Both the position numbers and the translations under genes were made by a program. 64,000 bases of DNA from Pseudoalteromonas luteoviolacea (GTDB lineage: Bacteria; Pseudomonadota; Gammaproteobacteria; Enterobacterales; Alteromonadaceae), in the NCBI RefSeq assembly GCF_001696455.1, contig NZ_MAUJ01000001.1:1116001-1180000 (forward strand), given 5' to 3'. This document shows, piece by piece, positions 10,646 to 20,601 of this stretch. How positions within the stretch are numbered: position 1 is the first letter of the stretch; each line of letters starts with the position of its first letter. The notes beneath the pieces are model-generated. The model was not told the DNA's origin, did no database searches, and was given only the letters and a program-made list of their open reading frames with translations.

Positions 10646-13324
10646 TTATTCTTCTGAGTCTTGTTCAGGTGTATTTTCTGGCACTTGCTCGCCAGTCACC
10701 TCGTCAGTGACGCCCTCTTCGAGGTCATCCACTTCGATTTCTTCAATACGCTGAAGCCCAACTACTTGCTCATCTTCAATGGTACGGATCAAGATAACAC
10801 CTTGTGTGTTTCGACCCACGGTAGACACTTCGTTAACACGTGTTCTCACCAACGTACCTCGATTCGAAATAAGCATGATTTCGTTGTTATCTTCTACCTG
10901 CACTGCGCCAACAACATTACCGTTACGCTCTGTTACTTTGATAGAAACAACACCTTGCGTTGCACGGCTCTTAGCTGGGTACTCTTCAAGTGGTGTACGC
11001 TTACCATAACCATTTTCAGTCACAGTTAAGATAGCACCATCGTTCTTAGGTACAATCAAAGAAACCACTTTCACGCCATCAGGCATCTTGATGCCACGAA
11101 CACCCGTTGCGGTACGACCCATTGGGCGCAGTGCAAGCATTTCTTCACCCGTTTCAGGGTCTAGCTTAACTTCACCAGTTTCTGAGTCACGTAGCTTTTC
11201 ATTGAAACGAACCACCTTACCGTGGTCAGTAAATAGCATGATGTCGTTGCTGCCATCGGTGATGTCTGCACCAATCAGGTTATCGCCTTCATTTAGGTTG
11301 ATTGCAATAATACCGCTCGCGCGCTGACGACTGTATGCTGTCAATGGTGTTTTCTTAACGGTACCGTTCGCAGTTGCCATTAATACGTACTTGTCTTCTT
11401 CGTATTCACGAACTGGCAGGATTGTTGTAATGCGTTCGTCTGCCTCAAGTGGCAATAAGTTAACGATTGGCTTACCACGTGCCTGACGAGACGCAAGAGG
11501 TAGTTGATATACCTTCAACCAATACAAACGACCCGCAGTTGAGAAACAAAGAATTGTATCGTGTGTATTCGCAACAAGTAGACGCTCGATGAAATCTTCA
11601 TCCTTCATCTTAGTCGCTGCTTTACCTTTACCACCACGACGCTGTGCTTCGTAATCTGATAGTGGCTGATACTTAACGTAGCCTTCGTGAGAAAGCGTTA
11701 CGACAACATCTTCTTCGTTGATCAAGTCTTCTAAGCTAATATCGTGAGCTGCTGCCGTGATTTCTGTACGACGCTCGTCACCATATACTTCTTTAATTTC
11801 TACAAGCTCATCACGGATAACTTCCATTAAGCGCTCTGGAGAAGAAAGAATAAGTAGTAATTCTGCAATTAACTCTAGTAGCTCTTGGTATTCACCTAAG
11901 ATCTTTTCATGCTCTAAGCCAGTTAGCTTGTGAAGACGAAGGTCTAGAATCGCCTGAGCTTGTTGCTCTGATAGGTAGTACTGACCGTCTCTAATACCAA
12001 GCTCTGGTGCCAACCAATCCGGTCTAGCAACATTTTGCTCTCCGGCTCTTTCAAGCATTGGCTGTACTGAGCCAAGCTCCCAAGCGCGAGATGTTAACGC
12101 GGCTTTCGCTTCAGATGGTGTTGGAGACTTTCTAATAAGTTCTATAATCGGGTCGATATTCGCAAGTGCAATTGCCAGACCTTCAAGAGTGTGTGCTCTA
12201 TCACGCGCTTTACGCAGGTCATATACTGTTCGGCGTGTCACAACTTCACGGCGGTGAATAACAAACGCTTCTAGCATTTCTTTCAAGTTGAAACACTTAG
12301 GCTGATTGTTATCCAAAGCAACCATGTTCATACCGAACACAGTTTGTAGCTGAGTTTGCGCGTATAAGTTATTAAGGACAACTTCGCCTACTTCGCCACG
12401 TTTAATCTCAATAACAATACGCATACCGTCTTTATCTGACTCGTCGCGTAGTGCACTGATCCCTTCAACTTTTTTGTCTTTAACTAACTCAGCAATTTTC
12501 TCAATCAATCTTGCTTTGTTAACTTGATAAGGGATTTCATTAACGATGATGGTTTCTTTGCCCGTTTTCTCGTCAGTTTCGATTTCTGCGCGAGCTCGGA
12601 TATAAACTTTACCACGACCAGTCTTATAAGCTTGTTCAATCCCTTTTTTACCGCTGATAATTGCTGCGGTTGGGAAATCAGGGCCTGGAATATATTCAAT
12701 TAACTCTTCAATGGTGATATCTGGGTTTTGAATAATCGCCAAGCAGCCATTGATAACTTCAGTCAAGTTGTGCGGCGGAATGTTCGTCGCCATACCTACC
12801 GCAATACCAGATGAACCATTTACTAATAAGTTAGGCACTTTGGTCGGTAAAACATCTGGGATTTGCTCTGTACCATCATAGTTAGGTACGTAGTCTACCG
12901 TTTCTTTTTCTAAGTCAGCTAATAGTTCATGGGACATTTTAGCCATACGAACTTCGGTATAACGCATCGCAGCTGCAGAGTCACCATCAACCGAACCGAA
13001 GTTACCTTGACCGTCAACGAGCATGTAGCGAAGAGAGAAAGGCTGAGCCATACGAACAATTGTATCGTAAACCGCACTATCACCATGAGGGTGGTATTTA
13101 CCGATAACGTCACCGACTACACGAGCTGATTTTTTATATGGTTTGTTCCAGTCATTGCGTAATTCGTTCATTGCGAAAAGCACACGGCGGTGAACAGGTT
13201 TCAAACCGTCACGTACGTCTGGCAATGCACGCCCTACGATTACACTCATCGCGTAATCAAGGTATGAATTTTTCAATTCATCTTCAATATTGACCGGGAG
13301 GATTTCATTGGCGAGATCAGTCAT
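10646..13324 (-). CDS. gyrA: DNA gyrase subunit A
   Basis: This is the cutting and religating subunit of gyrase. At 892 residues it has the usual length. It shows the N-terminal winged-helix breakage domain with catalytic Tyr122 ([11 protein letters not shown]), the QRRGGKGK GyrA-box that wraps DNA, a beta-pinwheel C-terminal domain, and an acidic tail ([12 protein letters not shown]). The quinolone-determining region [10 protein letters not shown] keeps Ser83 and Asp87, so it carries the wild-type, susceptible residues. It diverges from ubiG, as in E. coli. Confidence 0.98.
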   Translation of the reverse strand: MTDLANEILPVNIEDELKNSYLDYAMSVIVGRALPDVRDGLKPVHRRVLFAMNELRNDWNKPYKKSARVVGDVIGKYHPHGDSAVYDTIVRMAQPFSLRYMLVDGQGNFGSVDGDSAAAMRYTEVRMAKMSHELLADLEKETVDYVPNYDGTEQIPDVLPTKVPNLLVNGSSGIAVGMATNIPPHNLTEVINGCLAIIQNPDITIEELIEYIPGPDFPTAAIISGKKGIEQAYKTGRGKVYIRARAEIETDEKTGKETIIVNEIPYQVNKARLIEKIAELVKDKKVEGISALRDESDKDGMRIVIEIKRGEVGEVVLNNLYAQTQLQTVFGMNMVALDNNQPKCFNLKEMLEAFVIHRREVVTRRTVYDLRKARDRAHTLEGLAIALANIDPIIELIRKSPTPSEAKAALTSRAWELGSVQPMLERAGEQNVARPDWLAPELGIRDGQYYLSEQQAQAILDLRLHKLTGLEHEKILGEYQELLELIAELLLILSSPERLMEVIRDELVEIKEVYGDERRTEITAAAHDISLEDLINEEDVVVTLSHEGYVKYQPLSDYEAQRRGGKGKAATKMKDEDFIERLLVANTHDTILCFSTAGRLYWLKVYQLPLASRQARGKPIVNLLPLEADERITTILPVREYEEDKYVLMATANGTVKKTPLTAYSRQRASGIIAINLNEGDNLIGADITDGSNDIMLFTDHGKVVRFNEKLRDSETGEVKLDPETGEEMLALRPMGRTATGVRGIKMPDGVKVVSLIVPKNDGAILTVTENGYGKRTPLEEYPAKSRATQGVVSIKVTERNGNVVGAVQVEDNNEIMLISNRGTLVRTRVNEVSTVGRNTQGVILIRTIEDEQVVGLQRIEEIEVDDLEEGVTDEVTGEQVPENTPEQDSEE

Positions 13325-13505
13325 TTGATACCACTTTCCTTCAGAGTCTTGCCCTTTTATGTCACACTATTGGTGCCAAAGGGTTAAGTTATTATTTATT
13401 CGGCTGCCGATACTAACACAGGTAAATCTAATTTGCAGTCGTAAAATGTCTGGTATTTTTATAAATAGCCAATACAATGCGCCCAGATAAACGAGGAAGC
13501 TTTTT

Positions 13506-14216
13506 ATGACCGAACATCAAAATGTAGACCACGAAGAAATCGCGAAATTCGAAGAAATCGCCGAAAGATGGTGGGATACAGAGGGTGAATTTAAACCTCT
13601 ACATGACATCAATCCGCTACGACTGGACTTTATTAATGACAAAAGTACGGGGCTTTTTGCAAAGAAAGTACTCGATGTTGGCTGTGGTGGTGGTATTTTG
13701 ACCGAAAGTATGGCCAAGCTCGGGGCAGAAGCCACCGGTATTGATATGGGGCAAGAGCCCTTAAATGTTGCTAAGTTGCATAGCTTAGAAAGCGGTATTT
13801 CTGTCGAATACAAAAAAATACCGGCAGAAATGTTCGCTGACGAAAACCCTGAACAATTTGATGTTGTGACCTGTATGGAAATGCTGGAACACGTGCCAGA
13901 CCCTTCAGCTATTATTGCTGCAGTCGCTAAAGCCGCAAAACCAGGTGCGAGCGTATTCTTTTCGACCCTGAATAAAACACACAAAGCGTATTTGTTGGCA
14001 GTGGTTGCAGCAGAGAAATTGCTTAAGATGGTGCCTGAAGGTACACATGACCACAACAAGTTTATTCGACCTTCTACTTTGATTGGTTGGGCAGAACAAC
14101 ACGGTTTAAAGGTGCGTCATTCAGCGGGGATCAGCTATAACCCTTTCACTAAAACATTTACACTGAGCGACGACGTGAGTGTTAATTACCTCCTTCATTT
14201 TGAGAAATTAGCATGA
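13506..14216 (+). CDS. ubiG: Ubiquinone biosynthesis O-methyltransferase
   Basis: This SAM-dependent enzyme carries out both O-methylations of ubiquinone synthesis. The 236-residue class I methyltransferase has the SAM loop [16 protein letters not shown] around residue 58, the acidic TGIDMG, and [11 protein letters not shown]. The N-terminal stretch [20 protein letters not shown] is specific to UbiG. A GAGGAAG ribosome site lies eight bases upstream. It overlaps the following phosphatase gene by four bases (ATGA). Confidence 0.97.
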   Translation: MTEHQNVDHEEIAKFEEIAERWWDTEGEFKPLHDINPLRLDFINDKSTGLFAKKVLDVGCGGGILTESMAKLGAEATGIDMGQEPLNVAKLHSLESGISVEYKKIPAEMFADENPEQFDVVTCMEMLEHVPDPSAIIAAVAKAAKPGASVFFSTLNKTHKAYLLAVVAAEKLLKMVPEGTHDHNKFIRPSTLIGWAEQHGLKVRHSAGISYNPFTKTFTLSDDVSVNYLLHFEKLA

Positions 14217-14860
14217 CCAAAGCCGTAATATTCGATTTAGATGGAACTTTGCTAAATACTAGTGAAGATTTAGGGAGCGCACTAAATCAAGTGCTACGAA
14301 AGCACAATAGGCCCATCGTATCTAAAAAAGATTACAGCCCAGCGATTTCAAATGGTGTAAAAGCTTTACTTGAGGTTGGGTTTGGTGAAGAGCTAAATCG
14401 CTACGATGTCGAGTCACTCAGACAACAAGTACTAGACAGCTATGAGAAAAATATAGCTGTGCACTCTTTTTGTTTTGATGGCATAGCAGAATTATTGCAA
14501 AAACTTGAATCACTGGACATCGCAGTGGGCATCATGACAAACAAGCCAGAATTTTTGACCAAACCACTGCTAAAACAGATCCCAGACCTCTGCCATATCG
14601 AGGCCGTAGTATGCGGTGATACACTCAAAGTTGCCAAACCTCACCCTGAACCACTACTTTTGGTTGCAAAGCAACTTGGCGTAGACCCCCAACAATGTAT
14701 TTATGTTGGAGATGCACAAAGAGATATAGAAGCAGCACATGCAGCGCAAATGCGTTCAGTCTCAGCACTATGGGGCTTTATACCTTCTCTTGAGGAAGCT
14801 ATCTCATGGGGGGCGGAATTAAATCTAAGCCACCCTGTGGAGATAATTTCGCACATATAG
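14213..14860 (+). CDS. HAD-family phosphatase, Gph or MupP type
   Basis: This 215-residue haloacid-dehalogenase phosphatase has the nucleophile motif [10 protein letters not shown] at the N terminus, motif II in GIMTNKP, the motif III Lys in VAKPHPEP, and the acidic motif [14 protein letters not shown]. It is coupled to ubiG. Two substrates are plausible: 2-phosphoglycolate (Gph), or N-acetylmuramate 6-phosphate (MupP). The HAD gene in this position next to ubiG in Pseudomonas is MupP, of the peptidoglycan recycling route. The family is certain; the substrate is not settled by sequence alone. Confidence 0.9.
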   Translation: MTKAVIFDLDGTLLNTSEDLGSALNQVLRKHNRPIVSKKDYSPAISNGVKALLEVGFGEELNRYDVESLRQQVLDSYEKNIAVHSFCFDGIAELLQKLESLDIAVGIMTNKPEFLTKPLLKQIPDLCHIEAVVCGDTLKVAKPHPEPLLLVAKQLGVDPQQCIYVGDAQRDIEAAHAAQMRSVSALWGFIPSLEEAISWGAELNLSHPVEIISHI

Positions 14861-14894
14861 TGTGTAATTTAGTTTGAGACACTACATATTGTGT
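14848..14894 (+). promoter_or_regulatory. Upstream pair of NrdR-box-like sites
   Basis: The 16-mer at 14879-14894 (ACACTACATATTGTGT) matches the NrdR consensus ACACWATATATWGTGT at 15 of 16 positions. A weaker match (10 of 16) starts at 14848, exactly 31 bases upstream, which is the usual NrdR spacing. The weaker half overlaps the stop codon of the HAD gene. The stronger box is convincing alone. The pair may govern an upstream nrdA promoter. Confidence 0.55.
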
Positions 14895-15004
14895 CTTACA
14901 CTTAATTGCGAAGAAAATTGAACATAAAAAAATCAGTCAGTTTTTTTGCCAAAAAAAGACAAAAATCGCTGTATTGAAGTTGATTTTTTTAAGGGCTCAG
15001 ACAT

Positions 15005-15064
15005 CGTGGATAATTAAAGGTTAGTACACACTAACACGACGAATTTATCCCAATGTTATCCACA
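15005..15064 (+). promoter_or_regulatory. DnaA boxes in the nrdA leader
   Basis: TTATCCACA at 15056-15064 is a perfect DnaA box. CGTGGATAA at 15005-15013 is an inverted box with one mismatch. A degenerate TTATCCCAA lies at 15045. DnaA boxes upstream of nrdAB control cell-cycle expression in E. coli, so similar control is inferred here. Confidence 0.7.
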
Positions 15065-15084
15065 ATCTGAGCTCAGTTGTTCTA

Positions 15085-15148
15085 TTGCAAAATTAAAACA
15101 ACCACACTATCTTGTGATGCACTTTCAAATAGGCACCATATATAGTGG
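15085..15148 (+). promoter_or_regulatory. nrdA promoter with paired NrdR boxes
   Basis: A plausible promoter has TTGCAA at 15085 and TATCTT at 15108, with a 17-base spacer. Two NrdR-like 16-mers follow: 15102-15117 (12 of 16), covering the -10, and 15133-15148 (13 of 16, core ATATATAGTG). Their starts are 31 bases apart, the helical spacing at which NrdR binds. This predicts repression by NrdR when dATP is high. Confidence 0.75.
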
Positions 15149-15194
15149 TGATTTCCTAACCAATATAAAGAACTTGGGAATACAGGCATAGCTT

Positions 15195-17480
15195 ATGAAC
15201 CAACAATTATCTGTCAGTAAAAGAAACGGTCGTAAAGAACCGCTTGATTTAGATAAAATTCATCGTGTGATAACTTGGGCTGCAGAAGGCCTAGATAATG
15301 TCTCGGTCTCTCAAGTAGAGTTAAAATCTCATATCCAGTTTTATGATGGGATCCGTACTGAAGACATTCATGAAACTATCATCAAAGCAGCTGCTGACTT
15401 AATATCTAAAGATACGCCAGATTATCAATATTTAGCCGCACGATTAGCAGTTTTCCACCTAAGGAAAAAAGCTTATGGACAATTCGAGCCACCACACTTG
15501 TTTGACCATGTTGTAAAGCTAGTAGAAGAAAAGCGCTACGACGAACACCTATTGAAAGATTACACGCGCGAAGAGCTCAATGAATTAAATGAATACATTG
15601 ACCACAGTCGAGATATGACTTTCAGCTATGCCGCTGTAAAACAATTGGAAGGAAAGTACCTAGTTCAGAATCGCGTAACCGGTGAGATTTATGAGAGCGC
15701 ACAGTTCTTATATATGCTAGTTGCTGCAAGTTTATTCTCAGATTACAACAAAGAACAGCGTTTAGACTACATCAAGCGTTTTTATGACGCTGTTTCTCAG
15801 TTTAAGATTTCACTACCTACGCCAATTATGGCGGGGGTTCGTACGCCGACACGTCAGTTTAGCTCATGCGTACTAATTGAGTGTGACGACAGCCTTGATT
15901 CAATCAATGCGACTTCTTCTGCTATCGTAAAGTATGTGAGCCAACGCGCAGGTATTGGTGTAAATGCTGGTAGGATCCGTGCTTTGGGTAGTCCTATCCG
16001 CAACGGTGAAGCTTTCCACACTGGCTGTATTCCATTTTATAAACACTTCCAAACGGCTGTAAAAAGCTGTTCGCAAGGCGGTGTACGCGGTGGTGCTGCA
16101 ACCCTATTCTACCCGCTTTGGCATCTAGAAGTTGAAAACTTACTTGTACTTAAAAACAACCGTGGTGTTGAAGAAAACCGAGTTCGTCACCTAGACTATG
16201 GTGTTCAGTTCAACAAGACTATGTACACGCGCCTTCTAAAAGACGATTACATCACGTTGTTCAGTCCGTCGGACACGCCTGGTCTTTATGACTCATTCTT
16301 TGAAGATCAAGAGCTTTTTGAAGAACTGTACACTAAGTACGAGCAAGACGATTCCATTCGTAAAAAGCGCATTAAAGCAATTGAGCTGTTCTCGATGTTT
16401 GCTCAAGAGCGTGCAAGTACAGGTCGTATCTACTTACAAAATGTTGACCACTGTAATACTCACAGTCCTTTCGATTCTAAGGTTGCGCCAATTAGACAAT
16501 CAAACCTATGTCTAGAGATTGCATTGCCAACAAAACCGTTGAGCAACGTAAATGACGCTGAAGGCGAAATTGCACTGTGTACTCTTTCGGCATTTAACTT
16601 AGGTGCAATTAAAGATTTATCTGAGCTTGAAGAACTGGCGGAACTTGCTGTTCGTGCACTAGATAACCTACTCGACTTCCAAGACTACCCTGTTCCAGCA
16701 GCGCACACTGCAACAATGGGACGTCGTACTTTAGGTATTGGTGTAATCAACTTCGCTTACTATCTTGCGAAGAATGGTAAAAAGTATTCAGATGGAAGTG
16801 CAAATGCGTTGACACATAAAACGTTCGAAGCAATTCAGTATTACCTGATGAAAGCATCTAACGAACTTGCAAAAGAGCGCGGTGCATGTCCTAAGTTCAA
16901 TGAAACAACATACTCTCAAGGCATCATGCCTATCGATACTTACAAAAAAGACATCGATAAAATTTGTGATGAGCCTTTGCATCTTGATTGGGACACGTTA
17001 AGAGAAAGCATTAAAGAATTTGGCATGAGAAACTCTACGCTTTCAGCCCTGATGCCATCAGAGACGTCTTCTCAAATCTCTAACGCAACAAACGGTATTG
17101 AACCACCTCGTGGGCATATCAGCGTTAAAGCAAGTAAAGATGGTATCTTGAAGCAAGTTGTTCCAGAGTATGAAAAGTTAAAAGATCAGTATGAACTGCT
17201 ATGGGAAATTCCTTCAAATGACGGATACCTTGGCCTAGTGGGTATTATGCAGAAGTTTGTCGATCAAACTATTTCTGCAAATACAAACTACGACCCAACG
17301 AAGTTTGAAGGCGGTAAAGTACCAATGAAATTATTGCTGAAAGACTTACTTACAGCATACAAACTTGGGGTTAAAACACTTTACTACCACAACACCCGTG
17401 ATGGTGCAGCTGATGCACAAGACGAATTAAAGCCTGAAGTCGAAGATGATGGCTGTGAAGGCGGCGCTTGTAAGATTTAA
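15195..17480 (+). CDS. nrdA: Class Ia ribonucleoside-diphosphate reductase, alpha subunit
   Basis: The large subunit reduces ribonucleotide diphosphates to deoxy forms and needs the radical-bearing NrdB. At 761 residues it has the length of E. coli NrdA. It has an N-terminal ATP-cone (SVSKRNGRKEPLDLDKIHRV), the active-site Cys region RQFSSCVLIE, NLCLEI with the central radical Cys, the radical-transfer tyrosines near LYYHNTRDG, and the C-terminal redox pair in GCEGGACKI. The unusual point is that no nrdB follows. A terminator and an unrelated minus-strand efflux gene occupy that place. Confidence 0.97.
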   Translation: MNQQLSVSKRNGRKEPLDLDKIHRVITWAAEGLDNVSVSQVELKSHIQFYDGIRTEDIHETIIKAAADLISKDTPDYQYLAARLAVFHLRKKAYGQFEPPHLFDHVVKLVEEKRYDEHLLKDYTREELNELNEYIDHSRDMTFSYAAVKQLEGKYLVQNRVTGEIYESAQFLYMLVAASLFSDYNKEQRLDYIKRFYDAVSQFKISLPTPIMAGVRTPTRQFSSCVLIECDDSLDSINATSSAIVKYVSQRAGIGVNAGRIRALGSPIRNGEAFHTGCIPFYKHFQTAVKSCSQGGVRGGAATLFYPLWHLEVENLLVLKNNRGVEENRVRHLDYGVQFNKTMYTRLLKDDYITLFSPSDTPGLYDSFFEDQELFEELYTKYEQDDSIRKKRIKAIELFSMFAQERASTGRIYLQNVDHCNTHSPFDSKVAPIRQSNLCLEIALPTKPLSNVNDAEGEIALCTLSAFNLGAIKDLSELEELAELAVRALDNLLDFQDYPVPAAHTATMGRRTLGIGVINFAYYLAKNGKKYSDGSANALTHKTFEAIQYYLMKASNELAKERGACPKFNETTYSQGIMPIDTYKKDIDKICDEPLHLDWDTLRESIKEFGMRNSTLSALMPSETSSQISNATNGIEPPRGHISVKASKDGILKQVVPEYEKLKDQYELLWEIPSNDGYLGLVGIMQKFVDQTISANTNYDPTKFEGGKVPMKLLLKDLLTAYKLGVKTLYYHNTRDGAADAQDELKPEVEDDGCEGGACKI

Positions 17481-17496
17481 CAAGCTTTTAAAGCCG

Positions 17497-17527
17497 TAAA
17501 AAAGCCCAGCGTATGCTGGGCTTTTTT
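17497..17527. terminator. Bidirectional intrinsic terminator between nrdA and the RND gene
   Basis: The stem AGCCCAGC/GCTGGGCT has a four-base loop, with an A run before it and a T run after it. It can terminate both nrdA (plus strand) and the convergent RND gene (minus strand). Confidence 0.88.
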
Positions 17528-17546
17528 GTTTGAGTGGCCGACTTTA

Positions 17547-20500
17547 TCACTGATGAGCGGAGATAAATTGAGTATTTTCTTTTGTGTCTTGTTGAACATT
17601 TTTAGTGAGTAACATATAAATGGTTGGCAACACAAATAACGTGAATACCGTTCCTATTAGCATACCTGCCACTAAAATGATCCCAATACTGTTTCTTGCT
17701 TCTGCGCCTGCACCAGACACCATCACAAGCGGAAAATGCCCCAAAACTGTGGCAGCAGTTGTCATCAAGATAGGTCTCAGTCTCACTACTGCACCTTCGA
17801 TAATTGCTTCACTCTTGGACTTTCCTTGCATCAATAATTCATTGGCAAACTCAGTAATCAAAATGCCGTTTTTTGCGATTAGACCAACTAACGTAATGAG
17901 TCCAATCTGGGCATAGATGTTCATGCTTGTTAGATTAAAGAAACTAAATGACATAGCACCTGATATCGCCAATGGTACCGAGCCAAGTAAAATCACCAGA
18001 GGCGACCTAAAGCTATTAAATTGCACAGCAAGCACCAAATAAACCACTAAAATAGCAACGCTAAGTGTTACTAAGAAGCTATTTCCTTGCTTTTTTAACT
18101 GGCGGCTATTTCCTGCATAATTTAACGAGTAACCATCTGGTAATATACTGTGTGCTTTTGATTCCAACGCTTGTAGTGCGTGCTCAGCGGTGACCCCGGG
18201 CGCAACACCGCCTAAGATTCTAAATGCATTTTGCTGGTTAAATTTACCCATTTTTCTTGGCCCAACGACTTCTTTGATAGTCGCGACCGAGCTTAGTTGA
18301 ACCAACTCGCCGCTGGGCAGTTTTATATGTAATCCCAATGCGGCCTCTGCAAAACGTCGCTCATGATGTTCGACCATGGGAATAACTCGATAAGCCCGAC
18401 CATCAGCATCAAACCGATTTACAGCTTGTTCAGAGAGTAAAGATGATACTTGATTGACAACGCTAGATACATTCAACCCTAAATCCGCGAGTTGTTGATG
18501 ATTAAACTCAATATGTGCTAGCACCCGATCTACTTTTAAATCGGTGTCTACAAAAAGAAACATATTGGTTTCATAGGCGGCTCCAACTAATTGATACGCA
18601 TAGTTCAACATCTCTTCGTAGCTATCTTGAGACTGGACCACCAGCTCCACATCAAACTGCCCAGCTGTTGGTAAAGGCATGGGTAAAACAGGAAACACTT
18701 TAATCCCGGAAATCTGAGATAACTGCCCATATAGTGTAGGTAACATAGCTTGAACAGAATCCTCCCTTTGCTCAAAGTCGACAAAGTTGATCCCGCTGAA
18801 TGCATTACCCGGGCGTATGATTTGCCAAATTGCTTCAACTCCTTGGTTTTGACTCAACGCATCCACTGCCTTTGACATATATTCAGTACCATACGCTAAA
18901 GTAGAAGCAGGTGGCGCATCAGAAACAATATACACCGAGCTTTGGTCTTCTACTGGTGCAAGCTCTTTGGCGGAGTATAAATAGAATGGCACCATCATGC
19001 AGCTGAGCACAATTGATGCAAAAACAATCTGAACTTTATACCCAAAACTTGCTTTTAGTGCTTGCCTATAAAGGCGTCCAACCCTGTCGAAGTAGAGATT
19101 TACCCTTCTGGTAAATTTACTTTCCTTGCCCCCTTCGTGAAGCACAAATGCACTCATCACTGGTGATAAGGTGACAGCGACAATACCAGAAATAAAGACA
19201 GCAATTGCCAAGGTAAATGCGAACTCTTTAAACAATGCACCCGTGAGGCCCGATACAAATCCGATCGGCGCATACACCACAGCCAGTGTTATCGTCATTG
19301 CGACAATCGGTGAAAATAGCTCCCTCGAGCTTATCAAGGCCGCAGAGAGACGAGACTGACCTTGACGCATATGCCGAGCGACGTTTTCAACAACAACGAT
19401 AGCATCATCAACGACCAATCCCACAGAAAGCACGATGGCAAGAATCGTCAACAGGTTAAGTGAAAATCCCAACATCAAAATCACAGCAATGCTGCCCAAA
19501 ATAGAAATCGGAATTGTAACTAAAGGCACAATAGCAGAACGAAAAGACCCCATTAAAAATAGAATGACAACGCCAACAAGTACCACGGTCTCAAGCAAGG
19601 TAGTAAAAATTTCCTGCAAGGCATCTCGCATATATAAGGTACCATCAAAACTAATATTGATTTTAATCCCTTCGGGTAAACTGGCGTTGATTTGATCTAA
19701 TTGTGTATATAACGCGTCACCGATCTCTATTTCATTGGCACCAGGCAGTGCGTAAACCGACAAATAAATAGTTTGACGTTGATTGATTCGAGCATCTATT
19801 CTGCCTCTGTCTTCTCCTTTCTCGACTCTCGCGATATCCCTAAGTCGTATGACCCCTCCGTCAAACTGCTTTATGATCATCATTTCAAAGTCATGGACGG
19901 TTTTCATGGTCGCGTTACTCAGAAAATCGATTTCGTGAGCTTCGTTTTGCGCACGACCTAACGAAGCGACTACGTTATTACTTTGCATCGCTTCAAATAC
20001 TTCATTACTGCCAATATTAAATGCGGTCATTTTAATTGGGTCTAGCCACACTCTCATCGCAGGGTTTCTCGCCCCTTCCAAATCTACTTTTTGAACACCA
20101 TTTATCCCCGACAACAAAGGCGTGATTTTACGGCTCAGAAAATCTGTCAGTTCAGCACGACTCAAATCAGGGGCATCAACGTCTAAATAAAAGGTTGCAC
20201 CGGGTCTGTCGACCCGAGAAACGGTAACAGCGGGATCTTCTGCGCCCGCAGGTAGTTCATATTTAATTTGGCTTAGTCTCGAGTTAAGCTCTGCCATTGC
20301 GTCAGTGCTATTTTGATTTAACTTAAGCCACGCGGTTACAGTAGATGAGCCAGCAATAGTCGTGGAGTCGACAAAGTCAACGCCAGGGACTGTCATCGCT
20401 ACTCGCTCTATCGGATCTGTTACAAATCCTTGCACAGTTTGCGCTGATACACCGTTATATTGGGTAGAGATAATCAAAGATGTGCTCTCAATCGTAGGAA

Positions 20501-20600
20501 ACTGAGAGACGGAAATTTTTGTTGCCGCAAGTACACCACTCAATAGAATGACGATAGATAATACAATCGCTAATATTGGCCTTTTTACGAATAAATCCAC
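17547..20600 (-). CDS. RND-family multidrug efflux permease, HAE1 type
   Basis: This inner-membrane proton/substrate antiporter of the AcrB superfamily is about 1017 residues, the usual size. It has the duplicated RND layout: a first helix (RPILAIVLSIVILLSGVLA), a large periplasmic loop, helices 2-6, then a second periplasmic loop and six helices. Helix 4 carries the proton-relay pair in GLVVDDAIVVVEN. A GTG start at 20600 is chosen because AAGGAG lies seven bases upstream and it begins just after the adaptor stop. A longer frame would overlap the adaptor by 62 bases and lacks support. No outer-membrane channel gene is adjacent, so it probably uses a TolC encoded elsewhere. The substrate is unknown. 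Confidence 0.93.
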   Translation of the reverse strand: MDLFVKRPILAIVLSIVILLSGVLAATKISVSQFPTIESTSLIISTQYNGVSAQTVQGFVTDPIERVAMTVPGVDFVDSTTIAGSSTVTAWLKLNQNSTDAMAELNSRLSQIKYELPAGAEDPAVTVSRVDRPGATFYLDVDAPDLSRAELTDFLSRKITPLLSGINGVQKVDLEGARNPAMRVWLDPIKMTAFNIGSNEVFEAMQSNNVVASLGRAQNEAHEIDFLSNATMKTVHDFEMMIIKQFDGGVIRLRDIARVEKGEDRGRIDARINQRQTIYLSVYALPGANEIEIGDALYTQLDQINASLPEGIKINISFDGTLYMRDALQEIFTTLLETVVLVGVVILFLMGSFRSAIVPLVTIPISILGSIAVILMLGFSLNLLTILAIVLSVGLVVDDAIVVVENVARHMRQGQSRLSAALISSRELFSPIVAMTITLAVVYAPIGFVSGLTGALFKEFAFTLAIAVFISGIVAVTLSPVMSAFVLHEGGKESKFTRRVNLYFDRVGRLYRQALKASFGYKVQIVFASIVLSCMMVPFYLYSAKELAPVEDQSSVYIVSDAPPASTLAYGTEYMSKAVDALSQNQGVEAIWQIIRPGNAFSGINFVDFEQREDSVQAMLPTLYGQLSQISGIKVFPVLPMPLPTAGQFDVELVVQSQDSYEEMLNYAYQLVGAAYETNMFLFVDTDLKVDRVLAHIEFNHQQLADLGLNVSSVVNQVSSLLSEQAVNRFDADGRAYRVIPMVEHHERRFAEAALGLHIKLPSGELVQLSSVATIKEVVGPRKMGKFNQQNAFRILGGVAPGVTAEHALQALESKAHSILPDGYSLNYAGNSRQLKKQGNSFLVTLSVAILVVYLVLAVQFNSFRSPLVILLGSVPLAISGAMSFSFFNLTSMNIYAQIGLITLVGLIAKNGILITEFANELLMQGKSKSEAIIEGAVVRLRPILMTTAATVLGHFPLVMVSGAGAEARNSIGIILVAGMLIGTVFTLFVLPTIYMLLTKNVQQDTKENTQFISAHQ

Positions 20601-20601
20601 T

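Noticed and set aside
13517..14059. 180-codon minus-strand open frame opposite ubiG
   Set aside because: It is an antisense shadow of the strongly conserved ubiG, with no family resemblance or ribosome site.
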